From positions 118,502 to 158,980 of the forward strand of contig JAQVOJ010000001.1 of NCBI GenBank assembly GCA_028702675.1: a DNA stretch of 40,479 bases, given 5' to 3'. This DNA comes from Bacteroidales bacterium (GTDB lineage Bacteria > Bacteroidota > Bacteroidia > Bacteroidales > ML635J-15). Within the stretch, counting starts at the first letter, position 1. Each line of letters opens with the position of its first letter. The translations under genes were made by a program, and so were the position numbers. The notes below the pieces were generated by a model that saw nothing but the letters and a program-made list of their open reading frames with translations, was not told the origin of the DNA and ran no database searches. Shown piece by piece: positions 17,995 to 25,803 of this stretch.

Positions 17995-19053
17995 ATGATG
18001 AAACAATATCCATACATAAACCAAAAACTCCTATTACTAAGTTTAACTCCATTTATCATATTTATATCTTGCAATACAAACACCGAAACAAAATCTCAAA
18101 CTGCCAACGAAATACCAATTAGTATTGCAATTGTGGAGGAGAAGAGTTTTGATAATACAATTGAACTTACCGGAACTTTTTTTGCAAATAAGGAAGCAAA
18201 TTTAGGGGCTTCAATGCCCGGTAAAGTTGAAAAATTTCATTACAAACCTGGAAGTTTTGTAAATGAGGGAGACCTAATAGTAGAATTATCTGCCGAGCTT
18301 CTAACTCAAGCTTTAATAGAATATGAAGCTATTAAAAAAGATTTTGAACGTGTTGAAAGATTATATAAAAAAGGAAGTATTGCCGAAATTGAATACGACC
18401 ATTTAAAAGCAAAACTAGAAGCTTCAGAAGTAAAAACTGAAATGATACGCAAAAGCACAAGTGTAATAGCTCCTTTTGATGGAATTATTGTGGAATATTT
18501 AATTGAAGAAGGAGAAAACTATTTTTTCAATTTTAACATAGAACCTGGATATTCAAATACTTCGGGAATATTAAGATTAATGCAACTTAACCCTTTGATT
18601 ATTAATATAGAAGTAAATGAAAAAGATTTAAAATATATTAAAGAAGGAGATATAGTTAAAGTAATATGTGAAGCATATCCCGAACTCAATTTAGAAGGAA
18701 GAATAAGCTATATTAAACCAATACTATCAACAATAAGCCGCACAGCTACAGTAGAAGTTAGTATTACAAATCCTAATTTAAAAATAAAACCCGGAATGTT
18801 TGCAAGAGTATTAATTACTCGATCAGAACAAAACGCAGCATGTGTACCTATAAATGCAATATACCGTCAGCCCGGAACTCCCGAGGATTATGTTTTTAAG
18901 ATTAGCAACAACACAGCACATAGAACAAGAATAAACAGACTTAAAACCATCGGATCATGGGTAGCTGTAGATAGCGTAAAAATTGGTGATACAATAGCTA
19001 CACATGGTAAAAACCGTTTAGTAAATGGTTCAAAAATAAAGATTACAAATTAA
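17995..19053 (+). CDS. RND efflux periplasmic adaptor (HlyD/MFP family) lipoprotein
   Basis: Membrane-fusion adaptor of 352 residues linking the inner-membrane RND pump to the TolC channel. The N-terminus is a lipoprotein signal with lipobox FISC, so the mature protein would be anchored by its Cys. Domains follow the usual order: a barrel-sandwich hybrid half (GASMPGKVEKFHYKPGSFV), an alpha-hairpin (residues about 100-150, YEAIKKDFERVERLYKKG), the second lipoyl half (VIAPFDGIIVEYLIEEGE), a beta-barrel (PLIINIEVNEKDLKYIKEGD), and a membrane-proximal domain (IKPGMFARVLITR). Two ATGs stand in tandem; either 17995 or 17998 may be used. The stop codon is followed at once by the pump ATG. Confidence 0.94.
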   Translation: MMKQYPYINQKLLLLSLTPFIIFISCNTNTETKSQTANEIPISIAIVEEKSFDNTIELTGTFFANKEANLGASMPGKVEKFHYKPGSFVNEGDLIVELSAELLTQALIEYEAIKKDFERVERLYKKGSIAEIEYDHLKAKLEASEVKTEMIRKSTSVIAPFDGIIVEYLIEEGENYFFNFNIEPGYSNTSGILRLMQLNPLIINIEVNEKDLKYIKEGDIVKVICEAYPELNLEGRISYIKPILSTISRTATVEVSITNPNLKIKPGMFARVLITRSEQNAACVPINAIYRQPGTPEDYVFKISNNTAHRTRINRLKTIGSWVAVDSVKIGDTIATHGKNRLVNGSKIKITN

Positions 19054-22000
19054 ATGAGACTACCAAAAACAACAGTAAATCGTCCCGTAACTACCGCAAT
19101 GGTATTTATTGCAATACTATTGATAGGTTTATTTGCTTGGCGTAGTCTTCCTCGTGATTTATTGCCCGATATTGAAATTCCAAGCCTTACGGTAGTTACA
19201 ATATACCCAGGAGCTTCTGCCGAAGATGTTGAAAAACAAGTTACAAATCGCCTCGAAACAGCACTTTCGGGGACAGAAAATCTCAAACTATTATCATCAA
19301 TGTCGCGTGAAAATGTCTCGTTTATTTCATTGCAGTTCGATTGGGGAACTGATGTTACCGAAGCGGCTAACTCTGCAAGAGATTTAATGGAACTTGTTAA
19401 ATCAGATTTACCCGAAAACGCATCTAGTCCCTATATTATGAAAATAAATAGCTCTATGATTCCAATAGTAGTTTATACTATTCAGGCAAACGAAAGCTAT
19501 AGCGGACTGGAACGAATTGCTTACGACAAAATAATTGACCCATTAAAAAAAGTAAAAGGTGTTGGTTCTGCATTTATTATAGCTCAACCATCACGTGAAA
19601 TAGAAATAAGAGTGGACCCAATTAAACTTAAAGCCTACAATATTAACATAACACAACTCACTACAATATTACAAGCCGAAAATATCAGTATCCCGGCAGG
19701 CAATATTAAATTTGATACTTATGATTTTGCAATAAGAACACAAGGCGAAGTAAATTCTGTAAAGGATATCGAAAATATCGCAATTACAAGTATGTTCGGA
19801 AAAATTATCAAACTTAAAGATATAGCACAAATCGTTGATCATTTCAAAGCAAAAGATGAGATAGCATATAGCGGAGGAAACAAAGCCGTAGGACTTTTTA
19901 TTCAAAAACAAAGCGGAACTAATACATACAGAGTGTATCAGGATGTATTAAACGAAATGGAAAACATAAAACGAACATTACCACCCGACATAGAAACTGA
20001 AATTGTATTCGATACAGCTACAATCGTAAAAGAGGTTACCAAAAACTTAAGTGATACTATTTGGTATGCCGGTATATTTGTAATAATAGTTGTATTTATG
20101 TTTTTACGAGAATGGCGGAATAGTTTAATAGTAATTCTTACAATACCATTTTCAATGATTTTAGCTTTTATTACAATGAAAGTTTTAAACTATTCTATTA
20201 ATATTTTCTCATTAATGTCATTAATAATTGCCATTGGAATGGTGGTTGATAATGCTATTGTAGTTTTAGAAAATATAAATCGACATATCGAAGAAGGAGC
20301 AAAACCTAAACAAGCAGCAATTTTTGGTACTTCAGAAATGGGTAATGCAATCACAGCTTCTACACTTACTACAATTACGGTTTTTATTCCCCTAATATTT
20401 GTTGGAGGAATTGTTGGAATATTATTTAAAGAACTTGCAATTTTGGTTACAGTTACATTGCTTGGTTCTCTTATTACTGCACTAAGCCTTACTCCAATGG
20501 TTTCTTCTGTATTGCTAAAATCTAATAAAAAACAAAGGAATAAAAACTTCCTGTATCATTTATCTGAAAAAGTATTTATTAATATTGAAAATTTCTATAA
20601 ATCCACATTAAGAATTGCTTTGAAACTTAGAATCCCAATCATTGCAATTGCGTTGTTATTATTTGCTATTACCATATTCATTGCGAGTAAAATGGGTACC
20701 GACTATATTCCAGAACTTGATGCAGGTGATGTGATTGCTACAATTGAAACCGAAGTAGGTACAAGCGTTTACGAAACAGATCGAATAGCAAAAATAGTTG
20801 AAAGAATATTCGAAGAAGAAATTCCTGAAATGGAATCGCAATACACACTTATTGGACAAACCGAAACCAATTTACTTACAAGCATAGGATTCGCCGAAGG
20901 TAAAAACAAAGCAACAATAAGTGCTAAACTATGCCTTCCACAAAACCGTAATCGTAGCGCCGAAGAAATTGCTGAAATTATCCGAAAACGATTAGCTGAA
21001 ATACCCGAAATTGAAAATTATAATGTTACCGGTGGTTCCATGCTTCAGAATATGCTTTTTGGAAACTATAAACCTATTGAAATAAAAATAACCGGGCAAG
21101 ATTTTGAGAAAATTAACAAAGCAGCAAATTATTTTTATGACGAACTTAACAATAATGATTATTTTCAAGATATTGAATCTACTGTTGATAGAGGCAAAAT
21201 GGAATACCAAATAATAATTGACAAAGAACTTGCCTCATCAAAAGGTTTAAATACCGCCATGATTGCGATGCAAGTTCGGCAAAGTATATATGGAGCCGAA
21301 GCTGGATATTATACCGAAGAGGGACAGCAATACAAAATTATAATAAGGTATAAGCCCAACAGCAGAAATAGTATAGAAGAAATTAAAAAAATAAACTTAA
21401 CAACATTGCTGGGAACTCAAGTAAATCTTTCGTCAATTGCTAATATAGAAGAGGCTTATGCCCCGCTTGAAATCAATCACGAAACTCAAAGTAGAATTGT
21501 AAAGGTAGGTGGTAATTTAAAAGGTATTACGTTAAGCGAAGGAGCTGAAATAGCACAAAACATTATTGACAATGCGGAAATAGACCAATCTTTAAGGGTA
21601 GAATTAGGTGGAAGAATTAAAGATCAAGAAGAATCTTTTGGTGATTTATACATTGTATTTATTATTAGCTTTTTACTTGTCTATATGATTATGGCTTCAC
21701 AATTTGAATCGTTTAAAGACCCATTTATTATAATTTTTGCAATTCCATTCTCGCTAATTGGAGTAATCTTAGCTTTTTGGATTACAGGCACTAACCTAAA
21801 CATTGTAAGCTTTGTAGGAATAATTATGTTGCTCGGAATTGTGGTTAACAACGGAATAGTGCTGGTTGACTATACAAATTTGCTCAGAGGGCGTTCTTAC
21901 GATACTCTTGAAGCAATTGTAGAAGCAAGTAAAAGTCGCTTACGTCCTATTTTAATGACCTCATTTACCACTATGCTTGCAATGATACCTATGATTTTGA

Positions 22001-22164
22001 GCCGCACAATGGGATATCAAATCTGGGTACCGCTTGGTATTACAATTGTAGGAGGTTTATTAATCTCTATGCTTATTACTCTTATTTTAATACCATGTAT
22101 ATACGCAGTAATGAATTTTAAAGCAATTCGTAACGAAAAACAAGTGAATTATGAAAATGATTAG
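19054..22164 (+). CDS. RND family efflux pump permease (AcrB/MMPL superfamily)
   Basis: Proton-driven inner-membrane transporter, 1036 residues, the normal HAE-type length. The first membrane helix follows NRPVTTAMVFIAILLIGLFAW, then a large periplasmic porter domain (PSLTVVTIYPGASAEDVEKQV), helices 2-6, a second porter domain and a second helix set (LVYMIMASQFESFKDPFIII ... SRLRPILMTSFTTMLAMIPM). The helix 4 proton-relay region reads GMVVDNAIVVLENINR, with Asp399 followed by Asn400 where AcrB has two Asp. I recall this VDN form from SwrC/YerP-like pumps. Substrates are unknown; heavy-metal CusA-type pumps look different here. It starts directly after the adaptor stop and overlaps the next small gene by 14 bp. 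Confidence 0.95.
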   Translation: MRLPKTTVNRPVTTAMVFIAILLIGLFAWRSLPRDLLPDIEIPSLTVVTIYPGASAEDVEKQVTNRLETALSGTENLKLLSSMSRENVSFISLQFDWGTDVTEAANSARDLMELVKSDLPENASSPYIMKINSSMIPIVVYTIQANESYSGLERIAYDKIIDPLKKVKGVGSAFIIAQPSREIEIRVDPIKLKAYNINITQLTTILQAENISIPAGNIKFDTYDFAIRTQGEVNSVKDIENIAITSMFGKIIKLKDIAQIVDHFKAKDEIAYSGGNKAVGLFIQKQSGTNTYRVYQDVLNEMENIKRTLPPDIETEIVFDTATIVKEVTKNLSDTIWYAGIFVIIVVFMFLREWRNSLIVILTIPFSMILAFITMKVLNYSINIFSLMSLIIAIGMVVDNAIVVLENINRHIEEGAKPKQAAIFGTSEMGNAITASTLTTITVFIPLIFVGGIVGILFKELAILVTVTLLGSLITALSLTPMVSSVLLKSNKKQRNKNFLYHLSEKVFINIENFYKSTLRIALKLRIPIIAIALLLFAITIFIASKMGTDYIPELDAGDVIATIETEVGTSVYETDRIAKIVERIFEEEIPEMESQYTLIGQTETNLLTSIGFAEGKNKATISAKLCLPQNRNRSAEEIAEIIRKRLAEIPEIENYNVTGGSMLQNMLFGNYKPIEIKITGQDFEKINKAANYFYDELNNNDYFQDIESTVDRGKMEYQIIIDKELASSKGLNTAMIAMQVRQSIYGAEAGYYTEEGQQYKIIIRYKPNSRNSIEEIKKINLTTLLGTQVNLSSIANIEEAYAPLEINHETQSRIVKVGGNLKGITLSEGAEIAQNIIDNAEIDQSLRVELGGRIKDQEESFGDLYIVFIISFLLVYMIMASQFESFKDPFIIIFAIPFSLIGVILAFWITGTNLNIVSFVGIIMLLGIVVNNGIVLVDYTNLLRGRSYDTLEAIVEASKSRLRPILMTSFTTMLAMIPMILSRTMGYQIWVPLGITIVGGLLISMLITLILIPCIYAVMNFKAIRNEKQVNYEND

Positions 22165-22456
22165 TATAGTTTGTAATGTGAGCGTAGCAAATACAATTTT
22201 AAATATGCTTAATAAATTCAATATAAACAATTATCAGCATATTGAGGAAATTAATTCTAAACCCGTAATAGGAAAACCAAGATTAAATACAGCAATATGG
22301 CCAGGATACAGCAGTATGATTAATTTCCAACATCAAGATAATAATCAGCTAAAAGAAATTTTATTTTCTCTTAATAAGTATAATTCAGAGGTCGAAAATA
22401 GTTCTGAAAAAATAGAAGTTTATGTCTGGAAACTAGAAGATTATATATGCAAATAA
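22151..22456 (+). CDS. Small PII-like (ferredoxin-fold) protein closing the RND operon
   Basis: A 101-residue cytosolic protein, start at 22151 or 22157, overlapping the pump gene by 14 or 8 bp. I do not recognise a named family with certainty. The predicted element order is beta-alpha-beta-beta-alpha-beta: MISIVCNV, then a helix SVANTILNMLNKFN, then NYQHIEEIN, a loop with GKPRLNTAIWPG, then YSSMINFQHQ, a helix NNQLKEILFSLN, and a last strand EKIEVYVWKLE. This resembles PII signalling proteins and the DUF3240 proteins that sit next to CusA-type pumps in other phyla, as far as I remember. A regulatory or ligand-sensing role for the pump is an inference from fold pattern and position. Confidence 0.75.
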   Translation: MKMISIVCNVSVANTILNMLNKFNINNYQHIEEINSKPVIGKPRLNTAIWPGYSSMINFQHQDNNQLKEILFSLNKYNSEVENSSEKIEVYVWKLEDYICK

Positions 22457-22493
22457 AAAATCAGCCAATATGCAAATATTTTACTGATTTTTT
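22455..22493. terminator. Bidirectional intrinsic terminator between efflux operon and pepP
   Basis: AAAAAATCAG (22455-22464) pairs with CTGATTTTTT (22484-22493). An inner AATAT/ATATT pair around GCAA extends the stem. A/T runs on both sides let it serve both convergent transcripts. The 5' arm overlaps the stop codon of the small PII-like gene. Confidence 0.75.
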
Positions 22494-22514
22494 ATGTATT
22501 ACTACCATTTATTA

Positions 22515-23906
22515 TTACATATTCATAGTTTGCTCTACTTCTTCCACATCAATTGGAATTCTCTTATCTCCTAATATTCTTGCTCCATTTTCGGTAATCA
22601 ATAAATCATCTTCTAATCTAATTCCCCCAAAATCACGATACTCGTTTACTTTAGTATAATTAATAAAATTTTCAAATTTCTTTTCTTTGTGCCAAATATC
22701 AATAAGCTCAGGAATAAAATAACATCCTGGTTCATTTGTTAAGACGAATCCTTTTTCCAATTTGCGACCAAGTCTTAAAAAAGCAGTTCCAAAAATATCG
22801 CTTGGTCGAGTTTCATCATCATATCCAACATATATTTGACCTAAATCTTCCATATCGTGAACATCTAATCCCATCATATGTCCAAGTCCATGTGGCATAA
22901 ATAAAGCATGTGCTCCAAGAGCTACAGCTTCTTTTATATCGCCTTTCATTAATCCTAATTGTTTCAAACCATTTGCTAAAACTTCTGAAGCTGCTAAGTG
23001 TATTTCTTTATAAGTTTTACCGGGTTTCATTAATGAGCTTGCATGATTATTTGAATCTAAAACAATTTGATAAATTTCTTTTTGCTTGTTACTAAATTTT
23101 CCTCCTACAGGCATAGTTCTGGTATTGTCGCTGGCATAATACATAGATGTCTGTGCCCCTGCATCAATAAGTAATAAATTACCGTTTTTAAGGGTATTTC
23201 CATGATAATGATTATGTAAAGTCTGACCATTTACAGTAAGAATTATCGGAAAAGAAGGTACAGTACCAAAAGATAGACTAATTCCTTCAATAGCACCGGC
23301 AATTTCACGCTCAACTATTCCTTGTTTTGCCATTTTCATAGCTGTTGTGTGCATTAGATAACCAATATTACAAGCTCTTTCTATCTCTTTAATTTCAATA
23401 TCTTCTTTAATATTTCTTAAACTTACAATTCCCAAAATAAGCTCTAACGAAGACTTTTCTTTAAGAGATTTTATTGGGATATCAAGTAATTCATTCAATA
23501 ATATCATATTATCATGACGATATGGTGGTGTAAAATGTATTTTCCGATCAGTATTAATTGCTTTTTTTACAAAATCGAATACTTCTTTAAAAGCTGCGGT
23601 ATTTTTTACTCCACAACCAGAAGCAAGTTCCTTAATACTAGGTTGAGGCCCCATCCATATAATATCATCGATATCATAATCGTTTGCAAAAATATAATCA
23701 ATATTATTGTCAACATCAATAATTCCAATCATACCTGCTAAATCAATACCAAAAAAATATAAAAAATTACTATCTTGCCTAAAATGATAACCATTATCAG
23801 GATAATTCATTGGCGATTCGTTGTTGCCTGTAATTAAAATAATTCCGCTTTTAATTTTTTTACGGAGTTTGTTTCTCCTATTTACATATACTTCTGAACT
23901 AAACAT
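22515..23906 (-). CDS. pepP: Xaa-Pro aminopeptidase, M24B family
   Basis: Removes N-terminal residues that precede proline; a cytosolic di-metal peptidase of 463 residues. The start at 23906 (MFSSEVYVNRRNKLRKKI) is chosen because the aminopeptidase P N-terminal domain normally begins this way; a start 60 bases upstream would add an atypical leader. The pita-bread catalytic domain shows the metal ligands Asp248 (LLIDAGAQ), Asp260 (ASDNTRT), His in PHGLGHMMGLDVHD, Glu in VLTNEPGCYF and Glu in GGIRLEDDLLITENG. Length and motif order fit bacterial PepP rather than methionine aminopeptidase. It converges on the efflux operon at a shared terminator and diverges from pyrC. Confidence 0.94.
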   Translation of the reverse strand: MFSSEVYVNRRNKLRKKIKSGIILITGNNESPMNYPDNGYHFRQDSNFLYFFGIDLAGMIGIIDVDNNIDYIFANDYDIDDIIWMGPQPSIKELASGCGVKNTAAFKEVFDFVKKAINTDRKIHFTPPYRHDNMILLNELLDIPIKSLKEKSSLELILGIVSLRNIKEDIEIKEIERACNIGYLMHTTAMKMAKQGIVEREIAGAIEGISLSFGTVPSFPIILTVNGQTLHNHYHGNTLKNGNLLLIDAGAQTSMYYASDNTRTMPVGGKFSNKQKEIYQIVLDSNNHASSLMKPGKTYKEIHLAASEVLANGLKQLGLMKGDIKEAVALGAHALFMPHGLGHMMGLDVHDMEDLGQIYVGYDDETRPSDIFGTAFLRLGRKLEKGFVLTNEPGCYFIPELIDIWHKEKKFENFINYTKVNEYRDFGGIRLEDDLLITENGARILGDKRIPIDVEEVEQTMNM

Positions 23907-24012
23907 ATAATTTGTTTTTATTGGTTTAAAATTAAGACCACTAATATAGTAAAAACTTATAAGCAATTAATAGCATCTAATGCATTAATTTAAATTAAAC
24001 ATGATTATTCGA

Positions 24013-24021
24013 TTATCCACA
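24013..24021 (+). promoter_or_regulatory. Perfect DnaA-box 9-mer TTATCCACA
   Basis: The E. coli consensus DnaA box occurs once, in the 231-bp divergent spacer between pepP and pyrC. A single 9-mer can occur by chance, and no dnaA gene, AT-rich unwinding element or box cluster is adjacent. It is listed as a site, not an origin. Confidence 0.35.
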
Positions 24022-24104
24022 AATTTCTAATAAAACAGAAATTTACCTATTTTAGAATTAAGTCTGTAACTCCCACAATAACCTTAAATATAACATAAAT
24101 CACT

Positions 24105-24112
24105 TATCTTTG
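24105..24112 (+). promoter_or_regulatory. Putative pyrC promoter -7 element
   Basis: TATCTTTG matches the Bacteroidota -7 consensus TAnnTTTG and ends 25 bp before the pyrC ATG, implying a short leader. No TTG is visible at the expected -33 distance. Confidence 0.5.
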
Positions 24113-24137
24113 CATAAACACATATTTGTAAATTACA

Positions 24138-25469
24138 ATGCGTACCCTAATTAAAAACGCCCTAATAATCAACGAAATGCAAAAGTTTACCGGAAGTGTA
24201 ATGGTAAACGATAAGTTGATTGAAGCCATTTATCGTGAAAATGATATTTTACCAGAAGCAGATAAAATAATTGATGCAAAAGGATTATGGCTTATCCCTG
24301 GTGTAATAGACGACCAAGTGCATTTTCGGGAGCCTGGATTAACTCACAAAGCAGATATCCAAAGCGAATCGAGGGCAGCTGCAGCAGGTGGTGTTACATC
24401 TTATATGGAAATGCCCAACACTATCCCCCAAACTATTACACAACAAGCTTTAGATAAAAAGTTTGAAATAGCAGCCGAAAAATCGCTAATAAATTACAGT
24501 TTCTATATGGGAGCTACCAACGATAATATTGACGAATTAGTAAAAACTGATCCAAAAAAAATATGCGGAATTAAAATGTTTATGGGATCTTCTACCGGTA
24601 ATATGTTGGTAAATGATAATGAAGCAATAGAAAATGTATTTAAACATGCCCCCTTACTAGTTGCTACTCACTGTGAAGAAGATTCTGTAATTGAAGCTAA
24701 TTTTAAACATTATAAAAAGGTATTCGGAGAAAATATCCCTTTTAATTATCACCCTGATATTCGTTCGGAAGAAGCTTGCTATCGCTCTTCGTCAAAAGCT
24801 GTGGAACTTGCAAGTAAACATAATTCACGACTACATATTTTACACCTAAGTACACAAAAAGAACTCTCACTTTTTACTAATTACCCATTATCCGAAAAAC
24901 GCATTACAGCAGAAGCATGTGTACATCATCTTTGGTTTAATCGTGAAGATTACAACGAAAAAGGCAGCCGTATAAAATGGAATCCTGCAGTAAAAGAAGA
25001 ATCAGACCGTATAGCTCTTATTGAAGCTCTTAATTGCGGTGTTGTTGATATTGTTGCCACCGACCACGCCCCACATACAATTGAAGATAAAAATAATACA
25101 TATACAAAAGCACCATCCGGAGGGCCACTTGTGCAACACTCTCTACCTGCAATGATGGAATTAGCAAATAAAGGATATTTTACTGCCGAAAAAGTAATAG
25201 ACCTTATGTGTCATAAACCTGCCGAACTATTTCAGATACAAAAAAGAGGTTATATACGCAAAGGATATTATGCCGATTTAGTACTGCTAAAACCCGAAAA
25301 ATGGGAAGTAAACAAATCTAATATTCTATACAAATGCAGATGGTCGCCATTTGAAGGAGAAATATTCAATTATAAAGTAATACAAACCATTATTAATGGA
25401 AAAACAGTTTTTCACAATAACAAAATTACCCCTCAACAAACTGCAATGCCTTTAGTGTTTAATAGATAA
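24138..25469 (+). CDS. pyrC: Dihydroorotase
   Basis: Pyrimidine biosynthesis amidohydrolase of 443 residues, interconverting N-carbamoyl-aspartate and dihydroorotate. The amidohydrolase TIM-barrel motifs are visible: PGVIDDQVHFREPG near residues 54-67, GIKMFMGSSTGNML holding the probable carboxylated Lys, VATHCEED and LHILHLST supplying His ligands, and the catalytic Asp in IVATDHAPHT. The usual first motif is HxH; here it is Gln60-Val-His62. I recall the same DDQVHFREPG form in other Bacteroidetes dihydroorotases, so this is probably a lineage trait and not inactivation. An allantoinase or hydantoinase role is possible but less likely given PNTIPQT and the overall fit. It appears monocistronic. 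Confidence 0.92.
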   Translation: MRTLIKNALIINEMQKFTGSVMVNDKLIEAIYRENDILPEADKIIDAKGLWLIPGVIDDQVHFREPGLTHKADIQSESRAAAAGGVTSYMEMPNTIPQTITQQALDKKFEIAAEKSLINYSFYMGATNDNIDELVKTDPKKICGIKMFMGSSTGNMLVNDNEAIENVFKHAPLLVATHCEEDSVIEANFKHYKKVFGENIPFNYHPDIRSEEACYRSSSKAVELASKHNSRLHILHLSTQKELSLFTNYPLSEKRITAEACVHHLWFNREDYNEKGSRIKWNPAVKEESDRIALIEALNCGVVDIVATDHAPHTIEDKNNTYTKAPSGGPLVQHSLPAMMELANKGYFTAEKVIDLMCHKPAELFQIQKRGYIRKGYYADLVLLKPEKWEVNKSNILYKCRWSPFEGEIFNYKVIQTIINGKTVFHNNKITPQQTAMPLVFNR

Positions 25470-25795
25470 CAATTTTATTGGTTACTCAATATTAAAGATT
25501 TTTTTAACATTCTAATATATTTGTAATTACAATTATGTAATGCTATAAACACAAGTTCCAAATTAAAAATTATGAAATTAACCTAATGGGTGGCTAGCAA
25601 GTAATGAAGGCTTTGATAAAATTGGATTTACTGGTGAAGCAATTCTTTATTATTTATTTTAAAAATGCTTTGCTGCTACAATAATTGATAAATATTGTAT
25701 ATAGATTAATAAAATGCGGTCAACCATATTCAGGCATTGACATTGACAGCAACCTAAATCCTAAACCCTGCAACCTAAACCCTAAACCCTGCAAC
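25470..25795. other. Intergenic region, pyrC-hflX convergent spacer (326 bp)
   Basis: Convergent spacer without a convincing gene. Its middle holds a short open stretch (25582-25662, plus) that reads PNGWLASNEGFDKIGF and continues to a stop, without an ATG, which may be a gene remnant or chance. Its right end holds the CCTAAA-type repeat listed separately. I see no strong terminator for either flanking gene. Confidence 0.6.
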
Positions 25796-25803
25796 CTAAA
25801 CCC
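25749..25803. repeat. Telomere-like CCCTAAA tandem repeat at the hflX 3' end
   Basis: Two full 21-bp units and one partial: GCAACCTAAA followed by TCCTAAACCCT (25749-25769), GCAACCTAAA followed by CCCTAAACCCT (25770-25790), then GCAACCTAAACCC (25791-25803). Within each unit CCTAAA(C/T) is itself repeated. The last partial unit contains the hflX stop codon (25796-25798) and its final Val codon, so the array has grown up to or into the gene end. Confidence 0.85.

Noticed and set aside
24013-24021. Replication origin
   Set aside because: Only one DnaA box, no dnaA gene and no box cluster.
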